A stretch of DNA of 50,374 bases from Variovorax paradoxus (GCF_000834655.1 NZ_JXQQ01000054.1:1-50374); one strand, 5' to 3'. Counted from the stretch's first letter, positions 28,709-37,556 are shown. Notes: generated by a model from the sequence alone, not told the origin. Numbers and translations: made by a program.

Positions 28709-30909
28709 CAGAAGTCGATGGTGCCGCTCACGGCGAAGGTGCGCGGTGCGCCCATCACCAGGTAGTTGGAGCCTTGCGTGCCGCCCACCGAGGCCCAGTA
28801 CGACTTGTTGAACAGGTTGTCGATGCGCGCGCGCAGCGTGAGCGCACGGCCGTTGCCCAGGTCGACCAGGTAGCGCGCGCCGATGTCGAAGCGCGTCCAG
28901 CCCGGGATCTGCTGCGTGTTGGCGGCGTTGGCGTACTGCTTGGAGGTGTACAGGAGGCGCGCATTCAGCGACAGGTTGCGCACGCCCGGCACGTCCCACT
29001 CGGCGCCGAGGTTGGCCTGTTGCTTGGCCACGCCGATGGCGGTGAGGCCGTCGGTGATGCCGCCTTGCGTGTTCTTCTGCTTGGCGTCCAGCAGCGTCAG
29101 GCCGCCGAGCAGGCGCAGGCCCTTGGCCGGTTGCCCGAACACCGAGAACTCCAGGCCCTGGTTGCGCTGCTTGCCGTAGAGGCCGTAGCTCTGGCCCGAG
29201 TATTGGTAGACCGGCTGGTCGGTGGTGAAGAACGCCGCGCTCGCGCCCACCGTGCCGCCGTCGTACTTGACGCCGATTTCCTTCTGCTTGGCCTGGTACG
29301 GGGCGAACACCTCCCCGGCGTTGGTGACCGGGCGGTTGTTCACCGTGCCGGGCGCCACGTTGCCCTTGACGAGGGCTTCGATGTAGTTGGCGTAGGCCGA
29401 CACGGTCGGCGTGATCTTGAACACGACGCCCGCCACCGGCGTGGTCTTGCTCTTGTCGTAGGCGCTCGATTCCTTGATCGTGTTGTAGGCGAAGCTGGTC
29501 TGCTTGATGGTCTGGCGGCGCGCGCCGAGCGTGACCAGCAGGCGGTCTTCCATGAAGGACATGGTGTCGGCGATGGCGATGCTCGAAGTGTCGATCTTGT
29601 CGGTCAGGCGCGGGTCTTCGAGCGTGTTGCCGGTGAAGCTGTTGGCGACCGGGTAGGGCGAGAAGAACGGTGCGTAGATGTTGTTGAGAACGGCGCCGCG
29701 CGAGATCGTGTACGCGTTGTCGCGGTCGTTGCTGTACGTGGCGGCCGAGGCCACCACCGTGTGCTTCACCGGGCCCGTGACGAAGTTGCCGCGCACGCCG
29801 ATCTCGGCGGTGCCGATGCGGTCCTTGCGGGTGTTGCTGAAGCGCGTGTTGCTGGTGTTGCCGAACGAATTGACGAGGGTCGGGTTCGACAGCACGTTGT
29901 CTTCGTCGCTGCGGCGCACGCCGCCGGCGGCCCAGGCGGTGATGTTGTCGGTGATGTCGACTTCACCGCGGAAGGTGGCGAACTTGTCCTTTTCCTTGGA
30001 GTAGGTCCACGGCTGGGCGAAGTTGCTCTTCGCGTCGGGCGCGCGCGGGATCGGCAGCGTCGAGGAGGGCGTGAGGCTCGGGCGGCCGTCCTTCAGGTCG
30101 TAGTCCTGGTAGCCGAAGTCGGCCGACAGGCGCACGTTGCGGCTGTGCCAATCGAGGCCGACACCGAAGGCGCTGAGTTGCTGGCTCTCCTTGAAGATGC
30201 CGGTGCCGCCTTCGCGGCGCACGGCGTTCACGCGAACGCCCAGGCTGTCGTCGGGGCCGAAGCGGCGCGCCAGGTCGAGGTTCACGAAGCCCTGGCCGCC
30301 GCTCTGCACGCCGAAGCCGACGCGGGTAAGCGGCTCGTTGGGCGCGCGCTTGGGCAGCAGGTTGATCGCGCCGCCGATGCCGCTGCCGCCGGGTGCTGCG
30401 CCGTTCAGAAAGGTGTTGGCGCCGCGGAACACTTCCACGCGTTCGAAGAATTCGGAGGCGATGTACTGGCGCGGCAGCATGCCGTAGAGGCCGTTGTAGG
30501 AGACGTCGTCCGAATACACGGGGAAGCCGCGCACCACGTAGAGCTCCTGGAAGTTGCCGAAGCCGCGCGCCTGGCGCACCGACGGATCGTTGAGCAGCAC
30601 GTCGGCCACGCTCTTGGCCTGCTGGTCCTGGATCAGTTCGTTGGTGTAGTTGGTGCTCGAGAACGGCGTGCTCATCATGTCCTGGTTGCCCAGGATGCCG
30701 ACCCGTCCGCCACGCGCCACCTGGCCGCCGGCGAAGGGCTTGGTCAGGCCTTCGGCCGAGGCGTCGGCGCTGGCTTCGACCGTGATGGTGGCCAGGGAAC
30801 CGCTCGGTGCGGCCTCGGCCGCGGGGGTCTGGGCCATCGCCGTCAGGGCATTGAAGGCGAGGAACGACGCGATCGCGGTCGGGCGAAGAGGGAAAAATGG
30901 AGCGGGCAT
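28708..30909 (-). CDS. TonB-dependent siderophore receptor
   Basis: The 733-residue outer-membrane receptor has a signal peptide ending after about residue 26 (TAMA, then QTPAAEA), a plug domain (about 60-190, with VADVLLNDPSVRQARGFG and YVVRGFPVYSDDVSYNGLYG) and a 22-strand barrel ending in the C-terminal Phe of TIDF. The plug motif VEVFRGANTFLNG is typical of siderophore receptors. The ATG at 30909 is used because a signal peptide follows directly. A Fur-box-like sequence lies 17 bp upstream. The PepSY gene follows with a one-base overlap. The siderophore cannot be named, and no biosynthetic gene is nearby. Confidence 0.93.
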   Translation of the reverse strand: MPAPFFPLRPTAIASFLAFNALTAMAQTPAAEAAPSGSLATITVEASADASAEGLTKPFAGGQVARGGRVGILGNQDMMSTPFSSTNYTNELIQDQQAKSVADVLLNDPSVRQARGFGNFQELYVVRGFPVYSDDVSYNGLYGMLPRQYIASEFFERVEVFRGANTFLNGAAPGGSGIGGAINLLPKRAPNEPLTRVGFGVQSGGQGFVNLDLARRFGPDDSLGVRVNAVRREGGTGIFKESQQLSAFGVGLDWHSRNVRLSADFGYQDYDLKDGRPSLTPSSTLPIPRAPDAKSNFAQPWTYSKEKDKFATFRGEVDITDNITAWAAGGVRRSDEDNVLSNPTLVNSFGNTSNTRFSNTRKDRIGTAEIGVRGNFVTGPVKHTVVASAATYSNDRDNAYTISRGAVLNNIYAPFFSPYPVANSFTGNTLEDPRLTDKIDTSSIAIADTMSFMEDRLLVTLGARRQTIKQTSFAYNTIKESSAYDKSKTTPVAGVVFKITPTVSAYANYIEALVKGNVAPGTVNNRPVTNAGEVFAPYQAKQKEIGVKYDGGTVGASAAFFTTDQPVYQYSGQSYGLYGKQRNQGLEFSVFGQPAKGLRLLGGLTLLDAKQKNTQGGITDGLTAIGVAKQQANLGAEWDVPGVRNLSLNARLLYTSKQYANAANTQQIPGWTRFDIGARYLVDLGNGRALTLRARIDNLFNKSYWASVGGTQGSNYLVMGAPRTFAVSGTIDF

Positions 30910-30925
30910 GAAGGGTCTGGTGCGC

Positions 30926-30948
30926 AAATGAGAACCGTTATTATTCTC
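30926..30948 (-). promoter_or_regulatory. Fur-box-like site upstream of the siderophore receptor
   Basis: Read toward the gene, the site begins GAGAATAATAACGGTTCTC and continues with ATTT. The GAGAA/TTCTC inverted repeat (30930-30934 and 30944-30948) and the A/T-rich core with ATAAT resemble Fur targets. It ends 17 bases before the receptor start codon, where bound Fur would block transcription when iron is plentiful. The match is by eye to the general Fur pattern. Confidence 0.6.
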
Positions 30949-31021
30949 TCGCACAGCCCTGCCATCGATACTTTCTTGCAATGTTGCAAAAAAGTGTCAG
31001 AAAAAAGTCTTCGTCAAGCCT

Positions 31022-31789
31022 TCAGCGGGCCGATCGCTGCCCGTCCACGAACACATGCAGTTCGCCCGGCGCAAAGGGCGTCCATGTCTCGTTGGTGGTA
31101 AGCGGCGTGGTCACCACCACCGCCACGCGGTCGGTCGGCGTGGTGTGCTGGGCGAAATCGATCTCCAGGTCTTCGTCGGACAGCTGCGCCGTCACGAACG
31201 GATGCCGCCGCTCCACGTACCAGAGGTTGGTCGAGGCGTGCGCCCAGAGCGCCTGCCCGTTCGACAGCATGAAGTTGAAGGTGCCGTGGCTTGCGAGCTG
31301 CGGCGCGAGCTCGCGCAGCGTGAGCGTCAGCTCCTCGATGCTGGGCACGCCCGCGTGCGACTTCGCCAGTTCCTGCATCAGCCAGCAGAACGCGTGCTCG
31401 CTGTCGGTGTTGCCCACGGGATGGAAGTTGCCGTGCAGGCGCGGCCGGAAGTCCTTCAGGTCGCCGTTGTGCGCAAACACCCAGTAGCGCCCCCACAGCT
31501 CCCGCACGAAAGGATGGCAGTTCTGCAGGTTGACCTCGCCCTGCGTGGCCTTGCGGATGTGCGCGATGACGTTGCGGCTCTGGATCGGGTAGCGCCGGAT
31601 CAGCTCCGCCACCGGCGATTCGCAGGCCGGCTGGTGATCGACGAAATGGCGCAGGCCCTGGTCCTCGAAGAACGCGATGCCCCAGCCGTCGGCGTGGTGG
31701 TCGGTGCGGCCACCGCGCTGCGCGAACCCCGTGAAGCTGAAGGTCACGTCGGTCGGCGTGTTGCAGTTCATCCCTAGCAATTGACACAT
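31022..31789 (-). CDS. Class II glutamine amidotransferase (YafJ/Gn_AT_II type)
   Basis: The 255-residue stand-alone Ntn-type glutamine amidotransferase starts MCQLLGMNC, so Cys2 becomes the N-terminal nucleophile after Met removal. Family landmarks are FAQRGGRTDHHADGWGIAF, VIAHIRKATQGEV, and FAHNGDL with GNTDSEHAFCWLM. These proteins hydrolyse glutamine amide bonds and may pass ammonia to an unknown acceptor. Relatives include YafJ and the gamma-glutamyl-hercynylcysteine sulfoxide hydrolase EgtC, but no ergothioneine gene is present here. It stands alone between the iron-uptake region and a binding-protein gene. Confidence 0.9.
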   Translation of the reverse strand: MCQLLGMNCNTPTDVTFSFTGFAQRGGRTDHHADGWGIAFFEDQGLRHFVDHQPACESPVAELIRRYPIQSRNVIAHIRKATQGEVNLQNCHPFVRELWGRYWVFAHNGDLKDFRPRLHGNFHPVGNTDSEHAFCWLMQELAKSHAGVPSIEELTLTLRELAPQLASHGTFNFMLSNGQALWAHASTNLWYVERRHPFVTAQLSDEDLEIDFAQHTTPTDRVAVVVTTPLTTNETWTPFAPGELHVFVDGQRSAR

Positions 31790-31858
31790 GCAGGCGATTA
31801 GACCGCGATTCGCGCCGGCCCCGCCCCCGGCGTCATTTACCCGACCACGAAGCTGCAG

Positions 31859-33001
31859 CTAGCGGATGAACTTGCCTTCCTTGGTCACGCGCACCATCTC
31901 GATGAAGCGCGAGCCTGTGTTGCTCGCGCCGGTGAAGTCGATCTCCATGCCGCCGATGCGCAGCTTCATCGCCTTCAGCGCGGCGTGCAGCCTGGCGCGC
32001 GTGAGGTCTCTGCCCGTGCGGCGCAGGCCCTCGATCATCACGAGCGCGTTCACGTAGCCCTCGTAGCTCAGGTAGCCCAGGTCCACCTTGGCGCGCTCGG
32101 CCAGCTGGCGGAATTCGCGCGCGGTGGCGTCGACCTCGCTCCACGGGTAGGGCACGATCTGCGAGATGGCCAGCCCGCTGGTCTTGTCGCCCACGAGCTT
32201 GGCGGTGACGTCGCCCGGCACGATCGACATGCCGTAGAACATCTGGCGCCCGCCGGCCCCCCAGGCGGCTTTCATGACCTCGCCGCCGATGCCGCCACCC
32301 AGGTACATGATGACCGCCTGCGCCTTGCTGTCGGCCAGCGCCTTGCCGGATGCCTCGTTGCCCGTGCCGTCGCCCTTGACGGCCACTGCGGCCTCGGGCT
32401 TCAGCTTGAGCGCGTCGAGCGCGGCTTCGACGAGCTTGGCGACTTCCGCGCCGCCCGGGTTGTCCAGGTAGGCCACGGCGATGCGCGAGACGCCGATGGT
32501 CGTCAGGTGCTGCACCAGCGCCTGGGCTTCACGCGCGAAGGTGGCGCGCACGAAGTAGCCGGCGCCGCCCATCTTCTCGCGGGCCGAATCGGACACCGCG
32601 TAGCCGCCCACCGTCGGCGCGCCGCTCTGGTTCACCACCTTGGCGCCCGCGGCGGTGGTGCCCGAGCCCACGCAGCCGAAGAAGGCGAAGACGCGGTGCT
32701 CTCCCAGCAGCTTCTCGTAGTTGGCCAGGGCCTTTTCGGGCTTGAGTTCGTCGTCGAGCGAAACCAGCCGGATCTTGCGACCCGACAGCCCGCCCTGCGC
32801 ATTGACCGCATCGAAGGCCAGCCCGGCCCCCGCCATCACAACCTTGACCGGCACGCCGAGCGGGCCGCTCAGGATGCCGGTGTGGCCCAGGACGATCTCG
32901 CCGTCAGTGACGCCGCTCTCTGCAGCATGGGCCGGAAAGGAAAGATGGCCGAGTCCGGCCGCTGCCGCAGCCGAGGCGGCAATGAAATTTCTGCGATGCA
33001 T
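31859..33001 (-). CDS. Orphan Liv-type ABC transporter substrate-binding protein
   Basis: This 380-residue periplasmic binding protein of the LivK/HAAT family has a signal peptide with RRNFIAASAAAAAGLGHLSF, possibly Tat-dependent, ending near PAHA, then AESGVTDGEI. The mature part has VLGHTGILSGPLGVPVK and FDAVNAQGGLSGRKIRLV. No permease or ATPase accompanies it, so it either uses another transporter or serves a sensing role. An 8-bp inverted repeat lies 12 bp upstream of its start. The DHA2 efflux gene upstream is on the same strand, 70 bp away. Confidence 0.88.
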   Translation of the reverse strand: MHRRNFIAASAAAAAGLGHLSFPAHAAESGVTDGEIVLGHTGILSGPLGVPVKVVMAGAGLAFDAVNAQGGLSGRKIRLVSLDDELKPEKALANYEKLLGEHRVFAFFGCVGSGTTAAGAKVVNQSGAPTVGGYAVSDSAREKMGGAGYFVRATFAREAQALVQHLTTIGVSRIAVAYLDNPGGAEVAKLVEAALDALKLKPEAAVAVKGDGTGNEASGKALADSKAQAVIMYLGGGIGGEVMKAAWGAGGRQMFYGMSIVPGDVTAKLVGDKTSGLAISQIVPYPWSEVDATAREFRQLAERAKVDLGYLSYEGYVNALVMIEGLRRTGRDLTRARLHAALKAMKLRIGGMEIDFTGASNTGSRFIEMVRVTKEGKFIR

Positions 33002-33012
33002 GGAACCGTTTC

Positions 33013-33034
33013 GTTATCAGATACAACTGATAAC
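33013..33034 (-). promoter_or_regulatory. Perfect inverted repeat upstream of the orphan binding-protein gene
   Basis: GTTATCAG and CTGATAAC form perfect 8-bp arms around the 6-bp spacer ATACAA, an arrangement typical of a homodimeric repressor site. It lies 12 bp upstream of the start codon at 33001, where binding would block transcription or, as RNA, the hairpin would sit over the ribosome site. No regulator gene is adjacent, so the binder is unknown. Confidence 0.5.
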
Positions 33035-33071
33035 AATTGAATGCGAAAGCGCCTCGCCGCACCGCCGGGGT

Positions 33072-34583
33072 TTACCCCGTGTTGCGCGTTGTCCCCTCCG
33101 GCTGCTTCGGCCCTTCGCGCAGCTGCCACGCCGCGCAGATCGCCAATGCGCAAAGCCCGGCCAGCATCGCGAACACTTCGTCGAAGGCCGCAAGACGCGC
33201 CGGGCTGCTCACCGGATTGGCGAGGGAATCGCCATGGGCTGCGAGCCGCCACTCGAGCACGATCGCGCACAGGCTCACACCTGCCGCACCGCCGAGCATG
33301 CGCACGAAGTTGATCGCGCTCGCGCCCTGCGGAATCAGCGGCTTGGCGAGCGGCCGCATCGAGCCCAGGTTGAGCGACGGCAGGATGAACCCCAGCCCGA
33401 TGCGTCCGATGATCGCGAACGCCACCAGCAGCCAGATCGCGCTGTCGAGCCTGAGCACCATCATCAGCGCGAAGGAGGCGGCCAGCAGCGCGAGTCCGAC
33501 GGTCACCAGCACCCACGTCGGATGCCGGTCGGCCAGCCGGCCCACGCCGGCGATGGTCACGGCCAGCACGATGCCGGCCGGCAGAAGGATGGTGCCCACG
33601 TGCGATGCCGACAGGCTCAGCCCCACCTGCATGTATACCGGCAAGAGGTAGGTCGAGCCGAACAGCGCCGTGCCGTAGATGAAGGCGACCACGCTGCCCA
33701 TCGCGAACTGCCGGTACTGGAAGAGCGCGAGATTCATGAGCGGCGTGCCGCCCGAGGCCGCGAGCCGGCGCTGCCACCACACGAAGGCGACGAAGGACAC
33801 CAGCGCACCGGCCAGCAGCAGCGCAGCCTGCAGCGGCGAATCGCCGCGCAGTTCGACCAGCCCGTTCAGGAGGCACAGCGTGCCGACCGTGCCCAGCGCG
33901 AGGCCGCGCGCGTCGAGCCCGCCGCCGCGCACCGCGGCCACGCCGCCGGGGGCCGTCTTGGGCACGAACTTGTAGGCCAGCCAGATCGAGGCCAGGCAGA
34001 AAGGCACCACCATGAAGAAGATCGAGCGCCAGCCGAACAGGTCGACCAGCACCCCGCCGATGCTCGGCCCGATGGCCGGCGCCAGCACCACGCCCATGCC
34101 GAAGATGCCGCTCGCGCGCCCCTGCTCGTGGGGCTCGAAGGCGCGCAGGATGATGATGGCCGGAATGGGCTGGACCACGCCCGCCGCGAGCCCTTCGGCC
34201 ACGCGCGCGAACAGCACCAGCGAGAAGTTGTTGGCCAGCCCGCCCGCGATGCCGCCCACGAGCAGCAGCAGCATCGTGCCCACGTAGGTACGCCGGTAGC
34301 CGTAGCGCGAGAGCAGCCACGGCGTGGTGAGCATCGAGACCGTCATCGCCACCATGAAGCCCGAGCTCACCCACTGCGCGCGCTCCTGCCCGAGCGAGAA
34401 GTGGTGGCTCATGCCCGGGATCGCCACGTTCACGATGGTCGAGGACATGATCGAGGCCATCGTCCCGACCATCACCGACATCAGCAGATACCAGCGGTAG
34501 CGCTCGCCATAGCGTTCGCGCAGGGTGCCCATGGAGGGCGGAGCCGGCGGGGGCGCGGCTTCGGTCGTGTGTGGGGAGGTCAT
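33072..34583 (-). CDS. MFS transporter, DHA2 (EmrB/QacA) drug-efflux family
   Basis: The 503-residue inner-membrane exporter has about 14 hydrophobic segments, as in 14-TM DHA2 proteins. Signatures are SSTIVNVAIPGMSHHFSLG in helix 1, WVSSGFMVAMTVSMLTTPWL, and the motif-C-like GMGVVLAPAIGPSIGGVLVD after the REFG-like EHEQG-type loop (here EPHEQGRASG). It would export toxic organic compounds in exchange for protons. No membrane-fusion (EmrA) partner is adjacent. The ATG at 34583 was chosen because the upstream extension is not protein-like. It is divergent from the metallopeptidase gene across 131 bp. Confidence 0.88.
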   Translation of the reverse strand: MTSPHTTEAAPPPAPPSMGTLRERYGERYRWYLLMSVMVGTMASIMSSTIVNVAIPGMSHHFSLGQERAQWVSSGFMVAMTVSMLTTPWLLSRYGYRRTYVGTMLLLLVGGIAGGLANNFSLVLFARVAEGLAAGVVQPIPAIIILRAFEPHEQGRASGIFGMGVVLAPAIGPSIGGVLVDLFGWRSIFFMVVPFCLASIWLAYKFVPKTAPGGVAAVRGGGLDARGLALGTVGTLCLLNGLVELRGDSPLQAALLLAGALVSFVAFVWWQRRLAASGGTPLMNLALFQYRQFAMGSVVAFIYGTALFGSTYLLPVYMQVGLSLSASHVGTILLPAGIVLAVTIAGVGRLADRHPTWVLVTVGLALLAASFALMMVLRLDSAIWLLVAFAIIGRIGLGFILPSLNLGSMRPLAKPLIPQGASAINFVRMLGGAAGVSLCAIVLEWRLAAHGDSLANPVSSPARLAAFDEVFAMLAGLCALAICAAWQLREGPKQPEGTTRNTG

Positions 34584-34714
34584 GGGGCGGCGGAATGTCT
34601 CGGGGTCCGTCGTCCTACAAGCATATCGGTGTTTGCTTGGCGAACGGCGCAGGGGCGCGCCCCACAATGCAGCGGCTGTCCCCTCCGCGTCAAGCCCAGC
34701 AAGAAGAGAACAAC

Positions 34715-36061
34715 ATGGATTCCCCGATCAACGATCCCATCAACGAACAGGCCGGCGAGGCCGCGCCGGATGTCGCGCCCACGCTCGCCACCGAACTCGC
34801 CGCGCCCACCATGAGTCGCGCCTACCGCTGCCAGTGCGGGCGTCCCGTGTTCCTGCGCAACAGCGAGTGCCTGGCGTGCCACACGCCGCTCGGCTACGTG
34901 ATCGACAGCCTGGGCGTCATGCCGCTGGCGCCGGCCGAAGGCGACGGCGCGCTGCCGGACACCTTCACCGTCTTCGGTGACCCGCACGGCAAGACCTACC
35001 GCCGTTGCGCCAACCTCATGACCCCCGCCGCCTGCAGCTGGATGGTGCCGGCCGCGCGCGAGGGCGAGGAGGCGCCGGCCGATGTGCACGGGCTGGCGCC
35101 CGGGTACTGCCTGGCCTGCAGCGTCACGCGGACCATTCCCGATCTCTCGGTCGAGGCCCACGGCGGCTTCTGGGGCAAGCTCGAACAGGCCAAGCGCCGC
35201 CTGATCTCGCAACTGCTCGCGCTCGGCCTGCCGGTGGTGAGCCGGCATGCGGACCCCGTGCACGGCCTGGCGTTCGACTTCCTCAGCAACATGCCGGGCG
35301 GACCGCACGTGATGACGGGCCACGAGGACGGTGTGATCACCCTCAATGCCGAGGAGGCCGAAGACGCGGTGCGCGAGCGCATCCGCGCCGAGATGCGCGA
35401 GCCTTACCGCACGCTGCTGGGCCACTTCCGCCACGAGATCGGCCACTACTACTGGGACCTGCTGGTGCAGCCCACGCACTGGTTGGACGACTACCGCGCG
35501 CTCTTCGGCGACGAGCGCGCCGACTACGCGGCCTCGCTGCAGAAGCACTACGAGCAGGGCCCGCCCCCCGACTGGGCCGATCGCTTCGTGAGCAGCTACG
35601 CGAGCACGCACCCGTGGGAGGACTGGGCCGAGACATGGGCCCACTACCTGCACATGGCCGACACCGCGGACACCGCCATGAGCTTCGGCGTCGATGCGAC
35701 CAACGTGGAGCTCGCGAGCGACCTCTTCACCGCCGACGACCTCTGGAAACCCGACCATCCCGACGCCACGAAATTCCTGGATTTCGTCAACGGCTGGGTG
35801 CTGCTCACCAATGTGCTCAACGAGTTGTCGCGCAGCATGGGGCAGCCGGATTACTACCCCTTCGTGATGCCGCGCACGGCGGTGGGCAAGCTGCAGTTCA
35901 TCCACCTCGTGATCACCGAGCAGCGGGCCGGGTCGGCGCCGACGATGGTGGTGGCCAGCGAGGTGGCCGCGCCCGAGCCGGTCGAGCCTGCACCCGAACA
36001 GGGGCAGGCGCAGACGCAATCCCAATCGCAGTCGCAGTCGCAGGGCGGCGTTCAGTCCTGA
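34715..36061 (+). CDS. Putative zinc-binding metallopeptidase (zincin-like)
   Basis: The 448-residue protein has an N-terminal zinc-ribbon-like region (Cys39, Cys41, Cys52, Cys55 in RCQCGRPV and SECLACHT) and a zincin-type HEIGH motif at 240-244, in FRHEIGHYYWDLL. The following HPWEDWAETWAHYLHM probably supplies a third metal ligand. It matches the putative zinc-binding metallopeptidase family of unknown substrate, and no signal peptide is seen. The C-terminus ends in a low-complexity Gln/Ser tail encoded by repeated CAGTCG-like units (about 36010-36044). Family members often begin near the zinc ribbon, so the ATG at 34811 (Met33) is an alternative start. It overlaps the convergent CWC gene by 10 bp. 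Confidence 0.82.
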   Translation: MDSPINDPINEQAGEAAPDVAPTLATELAAPTMSRAYRCQCGRPVFLRNSECLACHTPLGYVIDSLGVMPLAPAEGDGALPDTFTVFGDPHGKTYRRCANLMTPAACSWMVPAAREGEEAPADVHGLAPGYCLACSVTRTIPDLSVEAHGGFWGKLEQAKRRLISQLLALGLPVVSRHADPVHGLAFDFLSNMPGGPHVMTGHEDGVITLNAEEAEDAVRERIRAEMREPYRTLLGHFRHEIGHYYWDLLVQPTHWLDDYRALFGDERADYAASLQKHYEQGPPPDWADRFVSSYASTHPWEDWAETWAHYLHMADTADTAMSFGVDATNVELASDLFTADDLWKPDHPDATKFLDFVNGWVLLTNVLNELSRSMGQPDYYPFVMPRTAVGKLQFIHLVITEQRAGSAPTMVVASEVAAPEPVEPAPEQGQAQTQSQSQSQSQGGVQS

Positions 36062-36279
36062 GGCGGCGTGCCCGCGGCGCAGCGCGCACAGATGCAGGCG
36101 AGGCCGCGCATCGACTCCGGCAGTTGGGCAAGCGGGGCATTGCTGAAGTCGACCTGCATGCACCAGCAGGGCGGCTGCGCCTGGCCCGTCTCGCGTTCGA
36201 TTTCCATGGCGCAGCGGTTCGACTCGCCGCACAGCGGGCAGCGCGTCGCGTCGATGACCGCTGCGGTGACGGTCGTCAT
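36052..36279 (-). CDS. Cysteine-rich CWC family protein
   Basis: The 75-residue protein has clustered cysteines: RCPLCGESNRC near residue 13, then PPCWCMQVDFS with the name-giving CWC, and CICARC near the end. This looks like a small zinc-binding domain. The ATG at 36279 overlaps the stop of the phosphofructokinase gene upstream by 4 bases, indicating coupled translation. The function of the family is unknown; nucleic-acid or protein binding through zinc is possible. Confidence 0.78.
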   Translation of the reverse strand: MTTVTAAVIDATRCPLCGESNRCAMEIERETGQAQPPCWCMQVDFSNAPLAQLPESMRGLACICARCAAGTPPQD

Positions 36280-37532
36280 GCGAGTTTGAAAGTCGGCAGC
36301 TTCTTGGCCACCGCGACGTTCTGCAGCGTGACGTAGACCGGCAAGCCGTTGCGGTACGCGGGGTAGTCCTCGCCCTCGATCAGCGGCAGCAGGTAGCGCC
36401 GGCATTTCTCGGTGATGCCGTAGCCGTCGTCCGAGATGAAATCGCGCGGCATCGGCTTCTCGACATTGGCCACTGATTCGAGCGGCGCGCTGCCCAGGGT
36501 GTACGCATACGGCACGTCGGAGGTTCGCTCGATCGTCGGCATCACCGCGTTGCGACCTTCGAGGGCAAGCTCGACGGCGCGCTGTCCCAACTCATACGCC
36601 TGCTTCACGTCGGTGGCCGAGGCGATGTGCCGCGCGGCGCGCTGCAGATAGTCGGCCACGGCCCAATGGAACTTGTGGCCGTGCGCGTCCTTGATCATCT
36701 GCGCCACCACGGGCGCGGCGCCGCCGAGCTGCGCATGGCCGAATGCATCGCGCGTGCCTTGCTCCGCGAGGAAAGTGCCGTCGGGGTAATGGCAGCCCTC
36801 GGACACCACGACCGAGCAGTAGCCATGCTGCTTCACCAATTCATCGACGCGCGCAAGAAAGCGCGCCTTGTCGAACTCGATCTCGGGAAACAGCACCACC
36901 ACCGGAATGCCGTGGTCCGCGGCAAGCCCGCCGGCCGCGGCGATCCATCCCGCATGCCGCCCCATCACTTCGAGCACGAACACCTTGGTCGACGTGGCGG
37001 CCATCGAGCGCACGTCGAACGAAGCTTCGAGCGTGGACACCGCCACGTACTTCGCGACCGAGCCGAAGCCCGGGCAGCAGTCGGTCAGCGGCAGGTCGTT
37101 GTCGATGGTCTTGGGCACATGGATCGCCTGCAGCGGATAGCCGAGCGATTGCGACAGCTGGCTCACCTTGAAGCAGGTGTCGGCCGAATCGCCGCCGCCG
37201 TTGTAGAAGAAATAACCGATGCCGTGCGCCCTGAACACCTCGATCAGCCGCTCGTATTCGCGACGGTTCTTCTCGAGCGACTTGAGCTTGTAGCGGCACG
37301 AACCGAACGCGCCCGACGGCGTGGTGCGCAGCGCCGCGATGGCCTCGGCTGATTCGGCGCCGGTGTCGATCAGCTCCTCCGTCAGCGCGCCGATGATGCC
37401 GTTGCGTCCGGCGTAGAGCTTGCCGATGCGGTCCGGGTGTTCTCGTGCCGTCTCGATCACGCCGCAGGCCGACGCATTGATGACCGAGGTGACGCCGCCC
37501 GACTGGGCGTAGAAGGCGTTGAGGATGGGCAT
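36276..37532 (-). CDS. pfp: 6-phosphofructokinase, pyrophosphate-type
   Basis: The 418-residue enzyme phosphorylates fructose 6-phosphate, and the sequence points to pyrophosphate as the donor. The phosphate-binding stretch reads FFYNGGGDSADT, with GGDS where ATP enzymes have GGDG, and the catalytic segment is VPKTIDNDLPLTD, with Lys before TIDND. MGRHAGW is also present. PPi enzymes work reversibly in glycolysis and gluconeogenesis and, in some bacteria, on sedoheptulose 7-phosphate. The small CWC gene is coupled to it downstream, and it follows an enoyl-CoA hydratase gene on the same strand after 24 bp. Confidence 0.92.
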   Translation of the reverse strand: MPILNAFYAQSGGVTSVINASACGVIETAREHPDRIGKLYAGRNGIIGALTEELIDTGAESAEAIAALRTTPSGAFGSCRYKLKSLEKNRREYERLIEVFRAHGIGYFFYNGGGDSADTCFKVSQLSQSLGYPLQAIHVPKTIDNDLPLTDCCPGFGSVAKYVAVSTLEASFDVRSMAATSTKVFVLEVMGRHAGWIAAAGGLAADHGIPVVVLFPEIEFDKARFLARVDELVKQHGYCSVVVSEGCHYPDGTFLAEQGTRDAFGHAQLGGAAPVVAQMIKDAHGHKFHWAVADYLQRAARHIASATDVKQAYELGQRAVELALEGRNAVMPTIERTSDVPYAYTLGSAPLESVANVEKPMPRDFISDDGYGITEKCRRYLLPLIEGEDYPAYRNGLPVYVTLQNVAVAKKLPTFKLA

Positions 37533-37556
37533 GCGGCATTCTCCCGCAGCCCTATG

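Noticed and set aside
30976..30989. TTGCAA-TG-TTGCAA repeat upstream of the siderophore receptor
   Set aside because: TTGCAA is itself palindromic and the neighbourhood is A/T-rich, so a chance occurrence is likely. The Fur-box-like site nearby explains regulation better.
36010..36044. Short CAGTCG-type tandem repeat
   Set aside because: It is too short and irregular for a CRISPR or minisatellite, and is explained as the Gln/Ser tail of the metallopeptidase.
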